Assembly: GCA_005406025.1 (NCBI GenBank)
Contig: BGZK01000096.1
Coordinates: forward strand, 724,270 to 788,269
Length of the DNA stretch: 64,000 nt
Direction of reading: 5' to 3'
Origin: Eumeta japonica
Lineage: Eukaryota > Arthropoda > Insecta > Lepidoptera > Psychidae
Shown here: piece after piece, positions 47,501 to 58,679 of the stretch
Layout: each line of letters starts with the position of its first letter
Numbering within the stretch: the first letter of the stretch is position 1
Made by a program: the position numbers and the translations under genes
The notes under the pieces: generated by a model
Database searches by the model: none
What the model saw: the letters and a program-made list of their open reading frames with translations, nothing else
Told to the model about the DNA's origin: nothing

Positions 47501-49917
47501 CTAACTTACCCTGTGAACTAAAGAAACGTATCGTCGTTATACGAAAAAACGTATAAAATGAAAAATTTCATTTGAATTAGAATTTTTATATAATACTCGA
47601 AAAAGTGGTAGTTTTTACGTGATATTCGAATAAGAAACCAAAAACACAAACATATATGGAAGCTGAAAATGATAGCTTAAAATTCTGATATGCCTAATGA
47701 ACCTCGTGCGTGTTTAAAATATCAACATAGTATAAATATAAATCTTAAAGCGGCCTACGTTCCAATCAAAGATGAATAAAAACATCAATTGGACAAAATA
47801 TCATAACGGGGTAAATACTTTGAGTTCCTTTTTTTATTTATTTCGGAATATTTAACAAGAAGAGCTTATAATATTTTATATCCACCATATTTTTCAAAAG
47901 ATATGATTAACGATGTTTTATATAAGGAAAATTTTAAAATACTTTTAAAATTCTTTTGATACGAATTCAATTTCCAAATAAAACTTTACCAATCGTAATG
48001 ACATTTTAAAAAGCCAAAATAATCATAATAAAAAACAAACAAATTAATACATCATTTGTGTATTTCTATACTACTAACTAGTGAATGTACGAAACACATA
48101 GCACTAAAAAAATAAATGGTCAAATGTGTTTGACGATCCACGGGAAAAATCGAGCTCATCTTGATTTTGAGCGAGATGTGCAGCATCCCAGGCTGACGTC
48201 AATCGTGCTTAATATCAAGAGCATTGCTTAAATTTTCAATTTCTTGCCTTAATAACGAACAATAAATAATAAATTTATACAATAAATAAAACCATCGACC
48301 CACGTTTGTTTTTCTAACAGTGGATCTTTTTTTACCGATTGGTCACCGATACTCCGATGTCCTTTCTTTCAAGACAGACAGATGACCATTATCTTTGACA
48401 CTAAACCAGGGTGCATTGCTTACGAGGTTTATAATGGCATAAGACAACTAAAATTCAAAATAATTAAGCCGGTTGTAAAGGCATCATCGTCACTGATCAG
48501 CTCCTACGTTAGTCTAAACTGACCCAGACCGTTATTTATAAAAAATCTGTTATCTTAAAATCTGTTATCTTAAAACATCCTCTGTCATAATCTTTGGTTA
48601 GTTTTGTAATTTATATTTTATTCTGAATGCTTGAATAAAGCATAGATGAGATTAGGTGAATGACCCTTAACAAATCTTCTGCATGAATAATTACAACAGT
48701 GGGAATGAATGTCAACAGGTGGGAGAATGCACAACGCATACCGGCGACGTCCAGTTTACATAAAACGTTAACACATCAGCTATCACGCACAAACAAATCA
48801 TCAACCATACTAAGACAAGTTTCTTCTTTATTTTCAATTCAAGAAAAAATGTTATTTATTGTAATGAATCAATTGGACCAAATGTCTTTATTTACAGTAG
48901 AATATGAGACTCGATGCACATCAAATCGTTCCTTATACTTTTTAACATAAAAGTATTGAAACATTTGCAAACAGTTGTCTGTTCATGGCTGACCGTGAAC
49001 GCAGCGGCGAACAAGAAATGCATTTTCCGTAATCGCTGCGGGAGGACATAGATGTATTCAATCCACCTTATCAAAAACAATAAAAAAAATTGTAAAATAT
49101 ATATAGAATTACAACGGCTTAAATTTTCTCTCTTATGAAAGAGAAGTCCCAAATCAATTAATTTCTTTGTCCGCCCATTAAATTTTCAGCTCACTGACTC
49201 ACTTTTGTAGATCAAAGTCGAATATTTTAGTGATCTATTAAATCATACCTAAAATTTTTCCTTTTTATATTCCATAAACTTGAGCGTTTCAATTTCATTA
49301 GCTGTTTAATGATATCCTAAATTTTAATGAACGAGAAAATAATTTATCTATTAAAGTTACGCCTTTTTTTGAACATTAGCCAACAAGACAGGGCAAGGCA
49401 TGCTGCGGGTGTGTGGTGAGCGATGCTGTAAGGATCTATTGAATCCCTAAATATAATTATAAATTCTTACTGGGGTTGTTAGAGGGTTGTATCTATCAGG
49501 GTGTGTCGACGTGTATCACCGTGGTATGTGCGCTTATGTCGAAACAAGGCTATTCAAAATTAGAATATTATCTGTAATTTTTTGATTATTCGTCGATTTT
49601 TGATAAAAAGATAAATTATTGTGAAATGATTAGTGAATGAAATTGAAATGTTATAAGCATTATTCGATATGTAGGAAAAGTATGTCGTTCCCCTTATAAA
49701 ATATGCATCTTAACATCTAAATAAATCCAATAAAATTTATTGCATATCTTCGCCTAAAATATTATAGCAATAGAAGTCACAACAACATGAGCTATTTACT
49801 AGAGCAGTCAACGTTTATTTATGTAATACGCTATGTTTATTTCAGAAAATTTTCGTTTGTAATAAAAAAAAATATTACTTAACAAATTAAAATAGGTGGC
49901 GACTGTTGTAATGACAG
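47501..49917. other. Non-coding stretch upstream of the first recognised NME5 exon
   Basis: AT-rich with no convincing exon. A short exact tandem 'aaaatctgttatctt' occurs at about 48541-48575. At about 48330-48530 a plus-strand frame lacking a start is open for about 66 codons and includes 'KIIKPVV'. I examined it as a candidate NME5 N-terminus and rejected it. Confidence 0.45.
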
Positions 49918-50090
49918 AAACGCATCGTTCGTCTGACGCCAGAACAAACGGCGGAGTTTTACCGCTCGCATTACGGCCGTCAGCATTTCCCGCACCTCGT
50001 GGCGCACGTGTCCGGGGGGCCGCTCGTGGCGATGGTGCTGGCGGGAACGGATGCCATAGAGCGTTGGAGAACGCTCATGGGCCCAGCAAG
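49918..50090 (+). CDS. NME5: NME5-type nucleoside diphosphate kinase, internal exon
   Basis: Acceptor 'atgacag' before 49918 and donor AAG|gttcga after 50090 bound a 173-base exon reading 'KRIVRLTPEQTAEFYRSHYG', then 'FPHLVAHVSGGPLVAMVLAG' and 'TDAIERWRTLMGPA'. This is the middle of an NDK domain (numbering from the exon start: Y15/Y19, F24, the SGGPLVAMVL strand at 32-41, LMGP at 53-56). It joins the next exon at a split arginine codon. NDKs transfer phosphate between nucleotides. NME5 (RSP23-like) belongs to the divergent ciliary group and sits in radial spokes of motile axonemes; enzymatic activity is doubtful there. The exon with the N-terminal 'IKPD'-type motif, roughly 25-40 residues, was not located upstream. 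In a moth or butterfly the expected sites are sperm flagella and perhaps sensory cilia. Confidence 0.9.
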
Positions 50091-50992
50091 GTTCGATATT
50101 CTGACATAGATATTATACTTTCGAACCGGTTAATATGACGAAATTTTGAAAGAATATTTAACGCAAGCATAGTAGTGTCCGCAATAGAATGTGTTCTACC
50201 AGGAGTATAAATTTTTGGTTGCAGAATTTTGCAGCGAAAATATAGAATGTTTCCCGATGGCGGCTATTTATTAAATTTGCCAGAACCACTACCGTGACAT
50301 CTCTATTTTTTTATAAAAAAAAGATGTGTATGTTTTAATACTAATAACTTAATAAAATCTCGTCAATCCTATAAAAAGATTATACTGTGCATCTAAATAT
50401 AGAATGACGATTTCGGAGAATAAACATATTTTCATTTTTTTTTTTGCAAAACTTTATGCAATTTATGCTTACGCAATAAAGGACGTAACGTTTATTTACG
50501 TTATATTTCTCATATAAAAAACTTGGTTGTCTGTAAAGTCGGTTTACGAGAGATAATTTTACGTGATAACGTCATAAGAAAACATTGATGAAAAATTGCA
50601 TACTTTTATGAATTGAATTGAATTATTATCTCTTGCCACAATTGTTGTAATAAACAATGGAAACCACATTAACGTTTCACTTCACTTTATAAACAATTGA
50701 CAAAACAGTTCACGTGTAGGTTGTGTGTGGCCGCTATCTCTTTCCTACTTGGACGCATCGGCCGATGGAGTGGTAGAGAGATCGCTCGTTCCGCGCTCTC
50801 GCTCGCACGCTCGGCTCAGGTGGCACGCGACTATGAATCATGCTTTTTCGTGCACGCAGCCGGCGTTCATCGATTTATATGACGTTATCACGTCAAAAAA
50901 ATACTGCTGGTTTCCACATAAAAGTGATTCTGTCAAACGGACATTGCAATCGATGATTAGTTGTATCAAAGAAATGTTTTTAATGGACACAG
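50091..50992 (+). other. NME5 intron
   Basis: Bounded by gttcga and 'ggacacag'. A GC-richer patch at 50740-50860 ('gctctcgctcgcacgctcgg') leaves frames open on both strands; no separate gene is evident. Confidence 0.7.
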
Positions 50993-51138
50993 AGTAGAAG
51001 AGGCACAGGCGTACTGGCCAGACACTCTGCGCGCGCGCTACGGCCGGCGCACCGAATTCGGGGACTACTTCAACGGCCTTCACGGCAGCGAGAACTATGC
51101 CGAAGCAGTTAGAGAGATACACTTCTTTTTCCCGAACA
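50993..51138 (+). CDS. NME5: NME5-type kinase, active-site exon
   Basis: The acceptor 'ggacacag' and donor gtaagt are both good. The exon reads 'VEEAQAYWPDTLRARYG', then 'RRTEFGDYFNGLHGSENYAE' and 'AVREIHFFFPN'. In the NDK alignment T69, R71, N85 and H88 (numbering from the first known residue) fall at the positions of the phosphate-binding Thr/Arg, the active-site Asn and the catalytic His (the HGS motif). The usual D after HGS is E. Four extra residues lie between the 'RYG' and 'LHGS' motifs compared with human NME5 as I remember it. Phase joins both neighbours exactly (2+1 and 1+2). Confidence 0.92.
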
Positions 51139-52497
51139 GTAAGTAATAACTCAATTTCGATTTTGTTACAGTATACATATTGTTAAAGTTTTCTTTAATC
51201 TAAAATAACCTTCTCTAGTGAATTGTAAAATCATACTTATATATTCAATTTTTACTCCTTTTTGATTTGGACCGACGTATTCTTAGATCCACTCTGAAAT
51301 CGGTTTAACATGAATTTTTCCTAACGGCCGACACTGAAAGCTCTCGCTCCTACTAAAATTATATCACAATAAAGAATGTAACCAATAAGCATTTATTGAT
51401 CATATTTTAAAAATATTGTTATAAATATTTATTTAGGGTTTTTTTTCCGAAAGTAAAATGATGAATATTTGTGATTTGTATTTTTAAGTGCATAAAATTT
51501 ACTTTAATGTAAAATCTAAAAAGGTTTTTGGTGAAACTCAATTATAAAAGTGCACATGTTCTGTGGTGCACATCAACATAATGAATTTATTTTAAGTGAG
51601 CAATTCTTGTATATATATCGCTATTTCGGAAACGATACTAAAGATTTCCATATCCATTTTTATTTTGAAAAACAAAACATTTTTAAATTTTATAATTTAT
51701 TAGAACGAAGTTCCTTATTGCCTGTTACACTTTGACGCTGTTCGGCTCGGCATGCTATTAGATTTATACATGGGTATTTGTTTTATATATGGGATTTGGA
51801 AAAAAAATTCGAAAGAAAGACTAAGAACGCGTGAACTGTCTATCAAATGTCTCTGGTACGTTGGCGTGCGAGCTATAGGAGATGGTGACTAAAATGAATA
51901 TTTCTGTTAAGAAAAAAATAAATGTCCATAACATTGAGGTCATGAAGTTTGAAAGAAACAAAAGCATTCGAAATTAAAAGTTTATCGTCATCAAATTTAA
52001 ATAATAACAAATAAACAAAGACGTGTGGTTAGGAATTACTGTTTCTTATAACCCCAAAGGATTTATAAACCACACAGTTTGCGTGTTTATACGATTTCGT
52101 TTCATCATCAGAAACTAAAGACAACTTAAGTCTTTCTTCAACGTTGACAGTAAATTGTTATCAAACAGATCTGGATTCCTGACGAAAATCCTAAAGCTGC
52201 AGACCACCATTTACGTATTTTGATGAAAGATAGTGCTTATGCCAATTACAAGCTATGTGTATAGGTAAGTCGACGGGCGGCAATAGTTTGAAGCGCTCTG
52301 GTCGAACCAAGGCAATATTTAGTTCGACAATACGCATACGTAATATATAATTTTAATAACGGAATCACATAATTTAACATCACCGAAATCGACGAAAAAA
52401 AAAAAAAAACAACGCTTCGGACATAAGCATTTCTCGCGTTACGATTATGCTACCACTACTTAATGTCATATAATAATCGTCGTGATATTGTTTACAG
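51139..52497 (+). other. NME5 intron
   Basis: Runs from gtaagt to 'ttgtttacag'. AT-rich; a 61-codon frame at 51550-51735 is not supported as a gene. A run of 15 A lies near 52396. Confidence 0.7.
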
Positions 52498-52745
52498 TGT
52501 TGGTAGGACCCGTGCCCCGTTTATGGCAGATAAGGGACTACATACAGAAAAATCTACGAGCGAGTTTAGCTCCGGCTTTGACGCAGTTAGCGCACGAGAA
52601 ACCCGCCGAGCCGATGCTTTGGCTCGCCGACCGCCTTCGCCGCCACAACCCCAACGAGCCGGAATTCGCTCCTCAACCGGCCGAGATGGCGGAAGAAATG
52701 AAATGCTATACGCCAAACCCCTCGCAGGCGTCTAACTTAAATTGA
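52498..52745 (+). CDS. NME5: NME5-type kinase, terminal exon with Dpy-30 motif
   Basis: After acceptor 'ttgtttacag' the exon encodes 82 residues including the split codon, and stops with TGA at 52743-52745. 'RLWQIRDYIQKNLRASLAPA' followed by 'LTQLAHEKPAEPMLWLADRL' and 'RRHNPNEPEF' is a Dpy-30 motif, the dimerisation/docking helix pair that in NME5 and other radial-spoke proteins mediates assembly. NDK plus C-terminal Dpy-30 is diagnostic of NME5 rather than NME6 or the housekeeping NDK. The recognised part totals 188 residues against about 212 in the human protein, so only the N-terminus is missing. The tail after 'EPEF' is short and acidic. A polyadenylation signal follows within 4 bases of the stop. 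Confidence 0.93.
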
Positions 52746-52748
52746 AAT

Positions 52749-52754
52749 AATAAA
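52749..52754 (+). terminator. Polyadenylation signal aataaa of NME5
   Basis: Canonical aataaa starts four bases after the NME5 stop codon. This would give a very short 3' untranslated region unless a later signal is used. Confidence 0.5.
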
Positions 52755-53094
52755 ATTCACATGTTCGCGTATATAAAAACTCTCGTTTGTTATTGCAAGT
52801 CACATTGATGATAATGAATTGATATCGTAGATGTGCAACTGTCGTAAACAATGTTAACATTATTAATTATTCAACCGAAAAATAATAGTGTTTCGGACAA
52901 CAATCATAAATATTGAAACAATGTAATCTTCTAAGCAACCTTGATGGTCACTCTTTTGTAGTGATAAGAAATTGTAATAGATGGCGCCACAATACTTTTT
53001 ATATATACAATTGACGACTGACAGAATACAACTGAACACCATGGTCACGAGTAAAATTGTATTAACCAATCGATATTTTTTGAAACTATATACC

Positions 53095-53280
53095 TCAGGA
53101 CGGTGATGGCCAAGCGGTGAAGAGCGTTGCGTTCTCACAAGAAGACATGTATCGAGTTCGAATCCCGTCCATCTGTGAATAGCGCAATGATTTTTTTACT
53201 AAAATCATGTTAAAACAATCATATTGTGCTTTAGAAAGCACATTACACTGTCAATTCTGAACGTTATCAAAGTATTATTG
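53095..53280 (+). mobile_element. SINE or tRNA pseudogene with intact polymerase III boxes
   Basis: 'tggccaagcggtgaagagcg' is A-box-like and 'gagttcgaatcccgtcc' is a near-perfect B-box. The 5' 'ggacgg' can pair with 3' 'ccgtcc'. The distance and stems between do not form a clean anticodon arm, so a SINE head or decayed tRNA is favoured over a functional tRNA gene. Confidence 0.5.
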
Positions 53281-53839
53281 ATAGGCAAGTCATTAGCTCT
53301 TAATCCTATCCATTAATCCGAAGCAAAGAGTTTGTTTAAGTTTATGCAGTAAATTAATAAACAAAAAAAAAAACGGTAACTAACATTTTCCCGCAGTTTC
53401 GCCAACCGGGCGTGTTAATGGTCTTACGTTTTTTGTTAAATGTTTCATAGACCAGTATTTTAATTATAATTTTTTTTGTGTCATAATACAACCTTTGAGG
53501 AAAACCAAAAACATTCAATATAGTGCTCGCGGTGTCTATGAAAACCTTCCGGTATTAATTCCGTTTACAGGTACTCACAATCCTTCAGCTCGCTAATACG
53601 ATCAGTTTACACGACACAATAAAGTTTTTGTACGACGACACAATTTTTTGGAAGTCGTAAATTAAAGCACCTTTATCTCCTCGGTAAAGTGACATCGCTT
53701 CGCAAAGACCGTATCAAAAAGTCTCAATAAACGCTATCTTCGCAATCCCTTGTTAATTACATACGCGGATATCGTATTGAGTAGATAAGATAGTTCGCTT
53801 ACATACGATCGTGATAAGTTTTATTTTCATATCTGCATC
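53281..53839. other. AT-rich intergenic stretch
   Basis: Nothing recognised, apart from its abutting the CpG-richer leader of the candidate gene at 53840. Confidence 0.5.
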
Positions 53840-53924
53840 GACGGCGCCAGAACGTGCAGTGTCGTGTCGTGCCGTCCGTAATTCGGATATCCGTTAACGC
53901 GTGTGCAAATGCCCATGCGGTCAG
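53840..53924 (+). promoter_or_regulatory. Candidate 5' untranslated leader of a small gene
   Basis: Composition turns GC/CpG-richer ('gacggcgccagaacgtgc', 'gtcgtgtcgtgccgtccg') just before a short coding exon with a good donor. No TATA box is evident. Inferred from position and composition only. Confidence 0.3.
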
Positions 53925-53970
53925 ATGCAAGATGATAGAGAAGATACGGAATTTCTGGACATGGATAATG
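53925..53970 (+). CDS. Candidate first exon of an unidentified gene
   Basis: From ATG at 53925 the exon encodes 'MQDDREDTEFLDMDN', a strongly acidic start, and ends in phase 1 at ATG|gtgaga, a good donor. Codon use is unlike the flanking AT-rich DNA. Joined to 57805-57866 it stays in frame. An upstream ATG pair at 53910/53915 reaches a stop after a few codons. I do not know the protein. The exon may instead splice to exons beyond the right edge of the window. Confidence 0.4.
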
Positions 53971-55739
53971 GTGAGATTTTCTTTTATTTAGATGCCGCAA
54001 TCTTGAAGATTTTCAAATACGTTTAATACATCAGCTCAAAACAAAGACTGCCAGAGATTTCTTTATCGTTATATTCATATAATTGACGATTGTTGTACGC
54101 CCTAAAAATTTATCAGACGAAGTGTCTCGTTTTATCGACAATGATTATAGTGTTGTGTAAAACAGGGGGCCAGATGAATTTTATTTATTCTCATAATATT
54201 GAAATAAGCGAATGAATTCGATGTACTTCATTAAGAAAATGTAAATCAAATCAGAAAGCTCTTTATTTCGTAGGTAATAGAATTACACTTGAAATACATC
54301 ATTAAAGATTTAGTAATTTAATGTACATATTTAGTCGATGTATTTCGAAAGTGTATTTCGATTTATATAAAATTACATCAGCATACTCTTGAATCATGTA
54401 TGACACTGTCATCCGGTGTTTATTTTAAACCTGTTGTCTAGGGCGTCATGATAGACACACTGGTTTATAATGTAAACTTTCTTTTGGAGCTGCTTATAAT
54501 ATAAATTTTTTGAAGACAATCATGCGATTCCAGATGGAATTCAAAACACATACATGAGTGTGTAACCTGGCAGTGCACAATATTAATAATTAGTACTCAT
54601 AGAATATAGCTAAGTAATTCTTTCGGAGTTACATAAAATTAGATATACTGAAAAAAAAATAAGTACTGCGAAAATCGTTTCGATGAACTTATATTTCTTC
54701 CTTAGTTTTTTACTATAATTACCTAAATAATTTTTTCCATTTTTCATTACGTACTTCGAGCTTCATTAGATACTGATCGTGTCTATAGTATAAATATTCT
54801 ATTGACGTAGTTTTTATTTTGTATATACAAATTCAAATTATCTTTCTTTTTTTAGGTTATAAAATAGCAGTCAAAGAATTTACAGTTTTTACAGTAGTAA
54901 TATTACCACTTTTTTTTTAATTACCCTATATGCATATGTTTATTAAATTTTTCATTGCGATTAAAAAATGATAATGAAGAAACAACACTCAAAGCACTCT
55001 TATAATAAGTATATATTTCTTCTCCACTCAATGCTCTTAATTTTTTATTAATGAAGTTATCACAGGGCTCATAAAGATACCGAAAATTGTATCTATTTAC
55101 AAAACTTTAAAGATAAGGAAAAAGTACATTGTTTTAAAATGTGCATAGTGTTTACAAAATTAAATCTTTGTTTGAGATTATTTGTCACAAAATTGTTCCA
55201 AACATACTTTTGATCTTCGAATACATAATTAAATATTTAGGTAAATTAAGAAATATTAATCTTCAAACATTTACTTGCTTGCTTGCTTTTCTTATACGAG
55301 TCGAATAATAATCGTGAATAAAATATGACATCGAATCCAATGTTACTCGTGAAACTAAATATTTTGACAATATATAGCATGTAAATTTTCACGTTTTTAA
55401 ATTTAAAGCCAAAATAAAGATAATAGCGATTTCAAATATTTTTGTGCGTTTGTCAAATTTTTAGTTTACATGTTTTGTCAAAATTTATGATACGATCGTC
55501 AATATAATAATACTGAAAATCTACTCGTGGTCACATTTATCACATTCAATTTAATCATTTTAGTTTTGGATTGAATAGGTGGACTGACCTTAAAAATAAC
55601 TTTTACAAAAAAAGAGTGTTATACATATTTATGTACGCATGTAAGAGGTTATACATCTTTGGCGTAAATCAATAAAAATGCTCTTAGTAAACGCAAATGA
55701 TTTTTTTTTCATTGATCGGTAATGAAGACATCTTTGTTT
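53971..55739. other. AT-rich stretch, candidate intron
   Basis: No exon or repeat recognised. Confidence 0.5.
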
Positions 55740-57590
55740 TTAACTTCCCGCTAAAAAAATTTAAAAAACATAAATTAGGAGGTTGCTATTTTCAATCCGA
55801 ATTTTCATCAGATCTTGATGTTTTAGAGTTCTAGGAATCTATTATATTTCCACCACTTTCCGAGTGATGTGTATGTGTGTGTGTGTGTGTGTGTTAGTGC
55901 GTGCGTGAATGCTTGCGCGTGTTTTCACGTGAGTATGTAAACCTCTCATAACTTTTAAAATGATTAATCAAACGAAACGAAATTTGCGCTGTTCGAAAGG
56001 GGTCTATTCAATTTAGACATCTTGAAACGTTCAACGATAGATTTTGATGTATCTTAAAAATAAAGTTCTTAGAAAAAGATTTTTTTGAATAAATTTTAGA
56101 TATAGATATATATACAGGTGAATGCCAAAATCCAAGCAACTCTTCTCACTAAATATTTGCAGCGACTGTCGTAAACTGCATAAAAGTCAGGAGATTTTAG
56201 TCCAAAAAATATCGTTGGGGAAAAACCTTTTAAAAAGTATTTTCTCGCAATATTTTGTAAATTTCACCAACGATAAATTCCAAAATCTATCCTGAGGTTC
56301 TCCTTAAAAACAACGTTAGTCGTTGCTAGATGCATACAAAACGGTTGATTTGTTCAAGAAATATTGCTGGAGAACAATTTTTTTTTAAGTATTTTTTTTC
56401 AGTATAATTTTTAAACCACCAATATATTCGAAAATCTAACCAATATTTTTTTTAATTTAATTAAATTTTACTTTTAATTAAAAAAATATTTGTTTTTGTT
56501 TTTTTTTAATAAAGTAACTTCGATTGTCAGATACTGCAACAAAATTGATTGGTTCGTTCAATAGATATCATTAACGAAGAATTCTATAAAAGAAGGGTTA
56601 TTTCAGAATATCATGTGAAATTTTTGATGGATTAATATTTGATAAATCCATTATCTTTTTCCGCTTAGACAACTGCTTTTACTGTCATAAAGCAGACGAA
56701 AATCGAATAAGGTGCTTGAAAAATATCATACTTGAAATATTTAACAAATTTCGGTTTTTGACTTTCATTGAAAATTTTTATGAATTAGGAATTTTCATGA
56801 CTCTGTTTTTAATTTAATTTCAAAATGGGATTTCCATGAGATCTTTACGTTTTAGGATCCTAAGAATATATTTTGACCATTTTTCTGGTGATGTCTGTTT
56901 GTCTTTGTCAATGTGCGTGTGCGTGTGTGCGTGTGCATTAAAAAAATATTGAATAAGTATTTTTTAGAACATTTCCTATAGTAGATACCTGTCCAATAAA
57001 TTTCAAAATCCAACTAAATACCAAAGTCGATCGTTTGCAAATGTTATCGAAATCAGTTGGTTCATTTGTGCTGTATATTTAATGAACAAAAGAATTTTTT
57101 TCAGAATACCTTCTAAACTTCATGTTGGATTGATGTTTGGTAGCTATCAACTTCTGTGCTTTAAAAATTGCGTTGAATGCAGCAAACAGATTAAAATCGG
57201 ACAATAGATTTGATAGATTTCTTAGCTTAAAATTAAAATATAGCGTTTTATTTGAATAAATCTTGATATTTGAACACGAAGAGCTGAAAATGTATTAAAA
57301 TTGTGTTTTTGAACTCGAAGAACATGAAAAACACAAAAATTTATTTTTTTAATTCAATAATTTGCTGTTAGATACATTTTTGAAGACTTCGACCTGGAGA
57401 GTAGAAAAAAATTTCATAAATGACTTATAAGGTCAACCGTTTTTCGAATTTTTGTGCTCTAAAAGCTTGAAGATACGTCTTTGAGCTATAAGACAACTAT
57501 ATTTTCGAACTTTAGGAGCTCAAAAACACCAGTCCGGCCAAATACATGTTATAGCGCGCAGTTATAGGGTCACCCGTTTTACAGTTTTTT
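55740..57590 (-). mobile_element. Family C element, long form, minus orientation
   Basis: The left end 'ttaacttcccgctaaaaaaa' is the exact reverse complement type of the right end at 16858 and 29680. It is followed by 'catcagatcttgatgtttta', a (GT)n run at about 55872-55893, 'gtaaacctctcataactttt' and then diverged internal modules. A second GT-rich run at 56915-56935 suggests two copies joined or an internal duplication. The right part has 'ctcaaaaacaccagtccggc' and 'gttatagggtcacccg'. Non-coding. Confidence 0.55.
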
Positions 57591-57804
57591 TGTTAATTAA
57601 AATACACTACATTAAATTAGTTATAAAATAAATGTATTGCATTGCTTTCCGCGTATGTTGTCCTGGTACTCAAAATCCGCATTGTGTTACAGCAGCGCAT
57701 TACGTGCTCAACAATTATTCTGGCCAGATTTTTTATTGCTCCAACAAAAGAAGTTCATTTAAAAAATGGTTCAATAACCTATTTAAATATTTTTTTATTT
57801 TTAG

Positions 57805-57866
57805 AATCGATGCCAGCCGAAGATAAATCAACGCAGTCTCTTCAGAGGAAAGAGATATTCTTATGA
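57805..57866 (+). CDS. Candidate terminal exon of the unidentified small gene
   Basis: After a polypyrimidine tract and 'tttttag', the exon reads (with the split codon from 53970) 'ESMPAEDKSTQSLQRKEIFL' and stops at TGA 57864-57866. Acidic, serine-rich composition and a good acceptor favour coding. Joined to exon 1 the product is only about 35 residues, so it may be a micropeptide, an alternative 3' end of a larger gene, or a false join. Confidence 0.35.
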
Positions 57867-57990
57867 CTCAATACTTCACCTTTTACTATTATGTTTACAA
57901 ACTATACTTATTTTGCCCTTGTTTTAGTTGGAACTGACTCCGAAAATAACAAATTTTAAAAAGGTTTTTAAAGTTATTAACGATAATATA

Positions 57991-58040
57991 AATAAGCTTT
58001 ATAAAAAATTAAAAGTTTTTAATTTTTTATAAAGCTTATT
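57991..58040. repeat. Perfect 24-bp inverted repeat with 2-base loop
   Basis: 'aataagctttataaaaaatt' plus 'aaaa' is mirrored exactly as 'ttttaattttttataaagct' plus 'tatt' around 'gt'. It is a near-complete palindrome able to form a cruciform or RNA hairpin. Confidence 0.9.
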
Positions 58041-58679
58041 TTATTGATAATAATAATGACCTTTATATATTTTAATAATGTCTTGAAAAATTGTATGGCA
58101 ATGCACATAAGACACCCGCTTCTACAGTTTCATTAGAGTCTATGAACAAATAAATATAAGGTGGATTTATAAAGTTGTGACATACGGATGGACGGAAATA
58201 ATGAAACTATAAAATTTTGATAGAATAGTGCAACTTTACTTGTAGTAATAACGCAGACATACTATTTAGTAATTTTCTTAAGTCTCAATCGATTCAACAA
58301 AAACAAAATCTCTACGTAGAAAGCTATTTCATAGTTTTGATGTCAAATAATTTTTTTTGCAAGTATACCTAATATCCCACATGTATTCTATTTATTTTTT
58401 ATAAAAATGGTTATCATTATCTAAAAATAGAAACTGAAGGCTTAATGTACTATCCCAGGCACCGAACGAGTGATTTAATATGAATTAAAAATTTTTAGGT
58501 AATTTAGCCTGTACTTAGATTAAAACCCGGTATCTTCTTACGAAGGCAACAACGACCGCCCGTCCACCGCCACTCATATTGATTACGCCAGCATTAAAAT
58601 AATAAAGCTATATATTGTGCTGTAGAAGTTAGACATATGAAGAGACATACCAATGCTGTTCATAAATTTAGTAACTTTT
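58041..58679. other. AT-rich stretch
   Basis: Nothing recognised. Precedes the poly-A end of the LINE. Confidence 0.5.

Noticed and set aside
48330..48530. Frame containing 'KIIKPVV' as the missing NME5 first exon
   Set aside because: No nearby start, residues around it do not fit the NDK N-terminus, no matching donor phase, and it is A/T-biased.
49896..50138. Frame starting 'MTETHRSSDARTNGG'
   Set aside because: It is an off-frame reading of the NME5 exon; the frame used in the annotation gives a continuous NDK domain across three exons.
53098..53170. Possible functional tRNA gene
   Set aside because: A and B boxes and a partial acceptor stem are present, but I could not fold a proper anticodon arm, and similar heads occur in SINEs elsewhere in the window.
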